Assembly: GCA_045589355.1 (NCBI GenBank)
Contig: JAZNOW010000073.1
Coordinates: 1-64,000 of the forward strand
Length of the DNA: 64,000 nt
Direction: 5' to 3'
Source of the DNA: RUG563 sp045589355
GTDB lineage: Bacteria; Bacillota; Clostridia; Christensenellales; Aristaeellaceae
The stretch's first letter is position 1. The number at the start of each line of letters is the position of its first letter. Below the pieces are notes generated by a model. The model ran no database searches. It saw nothing but the letters and a program-made list of their open reading frames with translations, and was not told where the DNA came from. Shown piece by piece: positions 58,950-64,000 of this stretch. The position numbers were made by a program, and so were the translations under genes.

Positions 58950-59648
58950 ATGAACAAAAAGAAACTGATTTTGATCGCCGATGACGAGATCGGCATTCAT
59001 GAATCGCTGCGGGTGTACCTGACGAGGGAGGATTACGAAGTGTATTCCGTGTTCCGGGGGGATGACGTGATGGAAGCGTTCAACCGGATGCGGCCGGACC
59101 TGGTGATATTGGACATCATGATGCCGGGCAGAAGCGGCACCCAGGTGTGCGCCGATATCCGGGCAAAATCCATGGTGCCCATCATTATGCTGACGGCCAA
59201 GGGGGAAGAGGTGGACAAGCTGCTGGGCTTTGCCCTGGGGGCGGATGACTATATGGTGAAGCCCTTCTCCCCCCGGGAAGTGGTGAGCCGTATTCAGGTG
59301 ATCTTCCGCAGGCTGAACCAGATGCAGTCGGAGCCGGAAAAGAACCTGCTCACCATCGGCAATACCGAAATCGACCTGAAATGCTACGAAGTGACGGTGG
59401 AGGGGGAAAAGATGCTTTTGTCCCCCAAGGAAGTGGAGATTCTGCACCTGATGGCCAGCCATCCCCGGCAGGTATTTACCCGGGAACAGCTGCTGGACAA
59501 CATCTGGGGCTTTGATTTCAACGGCGACAGCCGGGTGGTGGATACCAGCATCAAGCGTATCCGCAAGAAGTTGCCGGAGAAGACGGACGTATTGCTCAAA
59601 TCCGTGTACGGCGTAGGGTATAAGGTGGAGGTGCGGGAGGATGCCTAA
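58950..59648 (+). CDS. OmpR/PhoB-family response regulator
   Basis: A 232-residue regulator. Receiver domain residues 1-115: LIADDE acidic pair, phosphoacceptor Asp55 in LVILDIMMPG, Thr82 in MLTAKG and Lys104 in DYMVKPF. The winged-helix DNA-binding domain covers ~130-230 (LLSPKEVEILHLMASHPRQV, then VDTSIKRIRKKL and VYGVGYKVE). It overlaps the kinase gene by 8 nt. Confidence 0.94.
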   Translation: MNKKKLILIADDEIGIHESLRVYLTREDYEVYSVFRGDDVMEAFNRMRPDLVILDIMMPGRSGTQVCADIRAKSMVPIIMLTAKGEEVDKLLGFALGADDYMVKPFSPREVVSRIQVIFRRLNQMQSEPEKNLLTIGNTEIDLKCYEVTVEGEKMLLSPKEVEILHLMASHPRQVFTREQLLDNIWGFDFNGDSRVVDTSIKRIRKKLPEKTDVLLKSVYGVGYKVEVREDA

Positions 59649-61353
59649 ATGGTCGTCCTATCTGACAAGGTTTATTTTGCTTTTGATCATCTGCATCCTG
59701 GTGATCGGCGTGTTTTCCTACGGCATGAGCGCCTATTTCTTTTCCCAGGCCACACGGGATGCAGAATTTTTCCTGCTGAAAAGCAACATCCAGAATGCAT
59801 CGGGGCTGCTGAGGGGCTATACCCGGGGGGAAATGAACCGGGAGGAACTGAAAGAAATGCTCAACCCCCGGCTGAACCCGGACGGCGTGTTTTACCTGAT
59901 GATGGATAACGCAGGGCAGGTGATCGCCTACAGTGAGGAAGCGGTGCCCTACATGGCCCAGGCTTCTTCCCGCACGCTGCAAAACGCCATTGTGGACGCC
60001 GACGGCACGCTGCTTCATAGCGGTGTCAACGGCAAAACGGCCATGGTGGTGGGCAGCCGGACGGAGGACGGCTACATCTTTGCCGGCCGCACCACCCGGG
60101 TGAACAGCGGTACGGAGGTGTCCTTCCGGATGCGGCTGATGCTGTCCATGATCTGCCTGCTGTGCCTGATTCTGCTGCTGAGCACCTTCTTTGCCCGGAA
60201 GGTATCCCGGCCTGCCCGCATGATCACCGAAACGGCCAGCCGGCTGATTGAAGGGGATGCGGTGGAGGTGCCGGAGGATATGCCGGGCCAGGAAATGCGG
60301 GAAATTGCCCGGGCGTTCAACCACATGAGCGCCACCATTGCCCGCACCATCCGGGAACTGAAACTGGAAAAGGAAAACATGAACCTGGTGCTGGAGGGCC
60401 TGCAGGAAGGCGTGGTGGCCGTGGACGGAGACGGCGCGTTCCTTCACATCAATGCGGCGGCACGGGAACTGATGGGGGAAGATACCCCTGCGTTTGCTGC
60501 GCTGATGGAGGCAATGCAGGGGGATGCCACCCAAGGGCATATCCAGAACGGGGGGCAGGTGCTGGCCTATGCCATCAACCAGCTGCCCCTGGACGCAGAA
60601 GAAGATTCCCGGGGCAAGGTGGCCCTGATCCGCGATGTGACAAGGGAAGAAAGGCTGGAGCGAACAAGACGGGATTATGTGGCCAACATTTCCCACGAGC
60701 TGCGCACCCCCCTTACCTCCATCCGGGGCCTGGCGGAAGGGCTGCGGGACGGCATGGTGACAGAGGAAGAGGACCGGCAGCGCTATTACCACATCATCGT
60801 CAACGAATCCACCAGGCTGTCCAGGCTGGTGAACGATTTGCTGGAGCTTTCCTCCCTGCAATCCAACCCCTCTGCCTTTGAAATGGAAAAAGTGGAGCCC
60901 GGGGAACTGGTGCGGGAGATGCACGACAGGAATCTGAGCCTGTTTGAACAGGCGGGCATCCGTTTCCTGTGCCGGTTGCCTCAGGAGGAGCTGCCCGTTA
61001 TTTCCAGCAACGAGGACAGGCTGTCCCAGGTGCTGACCATTTTCCTGGATAATGCAAGGAAGTTTACCCGGGAAGGAGGCACGGTCACCCTGGGGGCCGG
61101 GAAGGAAGAAAAAGGGGTTTGCTTCTTTGTGCAGGATACCGGCATCGGCATGGACGAAGAAACAAGGAAGCTGGCCTTTGAACGTTTCCACCAGGCGGAA
61201 GCGGGCAGGAGCGCAAAGGGCAGCGGCCTTGGGCTTTCCATTGCCAGGGAGATCCTGAAAAAGATGGGAGTGGAAATCCAGCTGGAAAGCGCCCTGGGAA
61301 AGGGCAGTACCTTCCGTTTCCTGATCCCTTTTGACGGGGAAGGGAAGGACTGA
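59641..61353 (+). CDS. Sensor histidine kinase
   Basis: A 570-residue kinase. Two helices (residues ~8-30 and ~160-185) bracket an extracellular domain of ~130 residues. Then HAMP (~185-240), a PAS-like domain (~250-330, EGVVAVDGDGAFLHINAAAR), HisKA with phosphorylated His352 in NISHELRTPLTSIRG, and HATPase_c (LTIFLDNARKFTREGG N-box, DTGIGMDEE, SGLGLSIAREIL). The order matches WalK/PhoR-type kinases. The stimulus is unknown; PhoR-like phosphate or wall sensing are options. Confidence 0.93.
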   Translation: MPKWSSYLTRFILLLIICILVIGVFSYGMSAYFFSQATRDAEFFLLKSNIQNASGLLRGYTRGEMNREELKEMLNPRLNPDGVFYLMMDNAGQVIAYSEEAVPYMAQASSRTLQNAIVDADGTLLHSGVNGKTAMVVGSRTEDGYIFAGRTTRVNSGTEVSFRMRLMLSMICLLCLILLLSTFFARKVSRPARMITETASRLIEGDAVEVPEDMPGQEMREIARAFNHMSATIARTIRELKLEKENMNLVLEGLQEGVVAVDGDGAFLHINAAARELMGEDTPAFAALMEAMQGDATQGHIQNGGQVLAYAINQLPLDAEEDSRGKVALIRDVTREERLERTRRDYVANISHELRTPLTSIRGLAEGLRDGMVTEEEDRQRYYHIIVNESTRLSRLVNDLLELSSLQSNPSAFEMEKVEPGELVREMHDRNLSLFEQAGIRFLCRLPQEELPVISSNEDRLSQVLTIFLDNARKFTREGGTVTLGAGKEEKGVCFFVQDTGIGMDEETRKLAFERFHQAEAGRSAKGSGLGLSIAREILKKMGVEIQLESALGKGSTFRFLIPFDGEGKD

Positions 61354-61364
61354 ATTTTTTCCTG

Positions 61365-61393
61365 TTTCCATTTCCGGCCGAATATGCTATACT
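61365..61393 (+). promoter_or_regulatory. Probable promoter of the YesL-like gene
   Basis: TATACT (61388-61393) with TGC extended -10; a weak TTTCCA lies 17 bp upstream (61365-61370). Confidence 0.55.
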
Positions 61394-61433
61394 ACCTGTA
61401 TTCCCGAATGCAGAAAGGAATGGAGAAACACAG

Positions 61434-62462
61434 ATGTTTGGCAAAATGATGAATAACTACTATTACGGCAAAAGCGGCAAGGGCGATTTCAAAAAGGACG
61501 ATCTGCCCAACAACCGCTGGCAGCTGTTCTGGGATATGCTGCGTACCCGCCTGGCCGGCCTGTGCCGGCTGAACCTGACGGTGTTTGCGGCCTGGCTGCC
61601 CCTGATCATCCTGATCGGCTACAATGTGCTCAGCCTGATCAACTGGATGGGCATTGTAAATACCTACAGCGAATACCTGGTGACCGGCGATCTGGGCGAA
61701 TACCTGACGGCGGAAGCGGTGACGGCGCTGGAGCAGCTGATGGCCGGCCGCGAGCCTGCCCAGTTCCTGGCGGACCTGATCATGGAAGCCATTCCCAGCA
61801 TGTGCCTGTGGTGCATCCCCTGCATCCTGATCACCGGCCCCGTGCAGGCCGGCCTTGCTTATGTGGCCCGCAACTGGGCCCGGGACGAGCATGCCTTTGC
61901 CTGGAGCGATTTTAAAGACGCCGTAAAGGCCAACTGGAAGCAGGGCCTGGTCATTTCCGCAATCACCTCCATCATTCCCCTGATCGTGTACACCAGCTAC
62001 ACCTACTACGGCCAGATGGCGGAAACCCAGGGCGCCTTCTTCCTGATTCCCCAGATGCTGGTGATCGTCATGTCCATCGTGTGGCTGCTGAGCCTGGTGT
62101 TCATGTATCCCATCATTGTCAGCTACGAAATCAAAACCCTGGGCCTGATCAAAAACGGCATTGTGCTGGCCATTGCCCGCCTGCCCCAGACCATCGGCAT
62201 GCGGCTTTTGACCCTGGTGCCCGGCCTGATCTGCCTGGCCATTTTCTGGTTCACCTTCTCCGAACTGGCCCTGCTGGCCCTGGTTGCCTATTATGTGCTC
62301 ATCGGCTTTGCGCTGACCCGCTTCATCTACGCCAGCTACACCAACGGCGTGTTTGACAAGTACATCAATTCCCGCATGGAAGGCGTGCAGGTGAACCGCG
62401 GCCTGGCCACGGACGAAGACGACGAAGACGACGAAGAAGAAACGGATACCCTCTCCGAATAA
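61434..62462 (+). CDS. YesL/DUF624-like membrane protein
   Basis: A 342-residue protein with about six helices. NNRWQLFWDMLRTRLAGLCR LNL at the N-terminus, GPVQAGLAYVARNWARDEHA F, and KTLGLIKNGIVLAIARLPQT are in the style of YesL/DUF624 proteins, which often sit near carbohydrate transport genes and have unknown function. The C-terminus is an acidic tail (TDEDDEDDEEETD). ATG follows AATGGAG. It has its own promoter. Confidence 0.78.
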   Translation: MFGKMMNNYYYGKSGKGDFKKDDLPNNRWQLFWDMLRTRLAGLCRLNLTVFAAWLPLIILIGYNVLSLINWMGIVNTYSEYLVTGDLGEYLTAEAVTALEQLMAGREPAQFLADLIMEAIPSMCLWCIPCILITGPVQAGLAYVARNWARDEHAFAWSDFKDAVKANWKQGLVISAITSIIPLIVYTSYTYYGQMAETQGAFFLIPQMLVIVMSIVWLLSLVFMYPIIVSYEIKTLGLIKNGIVLAIARLPQTIGMRLLTLVPGLICLAIFWFTFSELALLALVAYYVLIGFALTRFIYASYTNGVFDKYINSRMEGVQVNRGLATDEDDEDDEEETDTLSE

Positions 62463-62484
62463 GCGGAGCCTTTCCCGGAAAAAA

Positions 62485-62563
62485 TGCATACAGCGGCCAC
62501 CGTGCCGCAATTAACGGGCGGCCTGGCAGAAGTGACGGGTCGCCCCTGATGTATGCAGGAGGG
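62485..62563 (+). ncRNA. Structured 5' leader of the spore-protein gene
   Basis: TGCATACA (62485-62492) can pair with TGTATGCA (62550-62557), closing a junction with two inner stems: GCGG/CCGC (about 62493-62508) and GGGCG/CGCCC (about 62516-62545). The last base of the closing stem is the first base of the ribosome binding site AGGAGGG. The shape is riboswitch-like, but it matches no class I recognise. Confidence 0.45.
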
Positions 62564-62567
62564 TGCC

Positions 62568-62735
62568 ATGAAACCATTGTCCCCAAACGAACGGATGAAA
62601 TACGAAGTGGCCCGGGAACTGGGGCTGACGGACAAGCTGAAACAGGTGGGCTGGGCAGGCCTGAGCACCGCGGAAAGCGGACGCATCGGCGGGTTGTGCG
62701 GCGCACGGAAGAAAAAGCAGCGAAAGGATACGTGA
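62568..62735 (+). CDS. Small acid-soluble spore protein, alpha/beta type
   Basis: A 55-residue protein. MKYEVARELGLTDKLKQVGW carries the germination-protease type site (KYEVARELG), and LSTAESGRIGGLCG resembles the second conserved block of alpha/beta SASPs. The tail is Lys/Arg-rich. SASPs coat spore DNA and are degraded at germination. The start follows AGGAGGG. It fits the spmA/spmB evidence for sporulation. The divergent clostridial form leaves some doubt. Confidence 0.75.
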   Translation: MKPLSPNERMKYEVARELGLTDKLKQVGWAGLSTAESGRIGGLCGARKKKQRKDT

Positions 62736-62739
62736 AAAA

Positions 62740-63483
62740 ATGTACCAGTCTTTTGCACAGGTGTATGATGCACTGATGGACCAGGTGGATTACGGCGCCT
62801 GGGCCCGGCATTATGATCAATTGATGCAGCTGTGCGGCGTGAAAAAAGGCGCCCGGTGCGTGGAGTGTGCCTGCGGCACCGGCAGCATCACCATCCCCCT
62901 GCGGAAGATGGGCTATCAGATGACGGGGGTGGATCTTTCGGAGGAAATGATCGCCGGCGCTATGGAAAAGGCACGGAAGGAAGGGGTGATGATCCCCTTC
63001 ATCCGGCAGGATATGTGCAGCCTTTCCCTGCCCCGGAAAACGGAGTGCATCCTGGCCACCTGCGATGGGGTGAACTACCTGACCGCGCCGGAAAAGGTGA
63101 AGCAGTTTTTCGCTTCGGCCTATGCCATGCTGAAAAACGGCGGCGCCCTGATTTTTGATATTTCTTCGGCGTTCAAGCTGAAAAATACCCTGGGCAACCA
63201 CACCCTCACCTGCGATGAAGAGGATTTTGCCTACATCTGGCATAACCGCTTTGACGAAGAAAAGGCGCTGGTGGAAATGGAGCTTACCATCTTCCGCAAG
63301 CGGCCGGACGGGGCCTTTGACCGGCTGGAGGAATGCCAGGTGCAGCGGGCCCACAAGCAGGAGGAAATGGTGGCCTGGCTGCAGGAAGCGGGCTTTGAAA
63401 ACGTGCAGGTCTTCGGCAATCTGCGCATTGCATCCCCCGATACGGAGGATGAACGGCTGCATATCTGCGCCGTGAAAAAATGA
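62740..63483 (+). CDS. Class I SAM-dependent methyltransferase
   Basis: A 247-residue Rossmann-fold enzyme. Motif I is VECACGTGSITIPL, motif II GVDLSEEMIAGAM, then FIRQDMCSLSLP and ATCDGVNYLTAPEKVKQFF. The N-terminal MYQSFAQVYDALMDQVDY is typical of a common Firmicutes group of unknown substrate. It begins 4 nt after the spore-protein gene stop. Confidence 0.88.
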   Translation: MYQSFAQVYDALMDQVDYGAWARHYDQLMQLCGVKKGARCVECACGTGSITIPLRKMGYQMTGVDLSEEMIAGAMEKARKEGVMIPFIRQDMCSLSLPRKTECILATCDGVNYLTAPEKVKQFFASAYAMLKNGGALIFDISSAFKLKNTLGNHTLTCDEEDFAYIWHNRFDEEKALVEMELTIFRKRPDGAFDRLEECQVQRAHKQEEMVAWLQEAGFENVQVFGNLRIASPDTEDERLHICAVKK

Positions 63484-63488
63484 AGCCC

Positions 63489-63517
63489 TTGCGGAAAAGG
63501 GAAAAATAAGGCATAAT
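63489..63517 (+). promoter_or_regulatory. Promoter of dnaX
   Basis: TTGCGG (63489-63494), 17-bp spacer, CATAAT (63512-63517). A small inverted repeat TAAGGC/GCCTTA overlaps the -10. Confidence 0.55.
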
Positions 63518-63551
63518 AAGCCTTAACAGCAAAAGAAGGGGCGGAGAAGGC

Positions 63552-64000
63552 ATGTATCAGGCGCTTTACCGGGTGTGGCGGCCCAAGAAATTTTCCGATA
63601 TGGTGGGGCAGGAGCACATCGTGCGCACCCTGTGCAATCAGGTGAGCACGGGGCGTATTGGCCATGCCTATCTGTTCTGCGGCAGCCGCGGTACCGGCAA
63701 AACCAGTGCCGCCAAGATCATGAGCCGGGCCATCAACTGCGAAAACCCGCAAAACGGCGATCCCTGCGGTCAGTGCAATTCCTGCCGCATGATCGAAAGT
63801 GATACTTCTTTTGACGTGTATGAAATGGACGCTGCCAGCAACAGCCGGGTGGAAGAGATCCGCGAGCTGCTGGAAAAGGTGGATTATCCGCCCCAGTTTG
63901 GCAAATACAAAGTATACATCATCGACGAAGTGCATATGCTGTCCAATTCGGCCTTCAATGCGCTTTTGAAAACGCTGGAGGAGCCGCCGGAATACATGGT
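63552..64000 (+). CDS. dnaX: DNA polymerase III subunits gamma/tau, N-terminal part
   Basis: Runs off the right window edge after ~149 codons. MYQALYRVWRPKKFSDMVGQ, Walker A CGSRGTGKTS, the zinc module (CENPQNGDPCGQCNSC) and Walker B YIIDEVHMLS followed by FNALLKTLEEPP identify the clamp-loader subunit. GGCGGAGAAGG precedes the ATG. Confidence 0.96.
   Translation, partial: MYQALYRVWRPKKFSDMVGQEHIVRTLCNQVSTGRIGHAYLFCGSRGTGKTSAAKIMSRAINCENPQNGDPCGQCNSCRMIESDTSFDVYEMDAASNSRVEEIRELLEKVDYPPQFGKYKVYIIDEVHMLSNSAFNALLKTLEEPPEYM

Overview
The window reads as chromosomal DNA of a GC-rich, spore-forming Clostridia-type Firmicute. Pointers to sporulation are spmA/spmB at the left edge and a small acid-soluble spore protein near the right end. 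Pointers to a Gram-positive envelope are AmaP/Asp23, a PrsA-like foldase lipoprotein and strong AGGAGG ribosome binding sites. An AraC/GH67/GH3 xylan cluster suggests a plant-fibre degrader of gut or rumen. Genus cannot be assigned from sequence alone; an archaeal-type AspRS and GC-rich coding are compatible with Christensenellales/Oscillospirales-like lineages (low confidence). I saw no prophage, transposase, CRISPR array, rRNA or tRNA gene.

Layout, left to right. 1-9 kb (+): spmA-spmB, asnA with its own promoter, a membrane-tethered XRE regulator, murA-DnaJ-like-pgsA-recA, then a metal ABC transporter overlapping recA. 8-13 kb (+): AraC regulator, GH67 alpha-glucuronidase and GH3 glycosidase. 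13.7-21 kb (-): a tyrosine-phosphatase/GNAT fusion, then an envelope cluster (M1 peptidase, GT2-GtrA glycosyltransferase, phosphodiester-glycosidase-like protein, Lgt-like membrane protein, DUF896 protein, PpiC lipoprotein). 21-23 kb (+): MATE transporter with a translationally coupled atypical kinase. 23-26.7 kb (-): VTC-domain/DUF4956/carbohydrate-binding lipoprotein module. 26.8-29 kb (+): ECF sigma factor and partner with a peptidoglycan-binding domain. 29-33 kb (-): amino-sugar block (left-handed beta-helix protein, glmM, nagB, DeoR regulator). 33.6-44.5 kb (-): OYE-type reductase, thiI, cysteine desulfurase, PAP2-like, ispA, xseB, xseA, folD, TsaD paralog, nusB, DUF2273-like, AmaP, Asp23. 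44.6-47.4 kb (-): archaeal-type aspS and hisS behind a T-box leader. 48-55 kb (-): phosphoglucomutase, a second Lgt-like/phosphodiester-glycosidase pair, deoC, zinc-ribbon protein, gpmI. 55.4-64 kb (+): rpsF-ssb-rpsR, small membrane protein, second ECF/anti-sigma pair, two-component system, YesL-like protein, SASP, methyltransferase, and the start of dnaX.

Two things stand out beyond ordinary housekeeping. First, four intergenic loci (about 13.1, 33.1, 47.5 and 55.0 kb) carry related 300-600 bp non-coding repeats made of stacked GC-rich hairpins. Three of them hold a central 63-nt hairpin whose sequence differs between copies while its pairing is kept. Second, a two-gene module (exported phosphodiester-glycosidase-like protein followed by an Lgt-like multi-pass membrane protein with diverged active-site positions) occurs twice in the window as paralogous pairs, which suggests an uncharacterised envelope-modification system.
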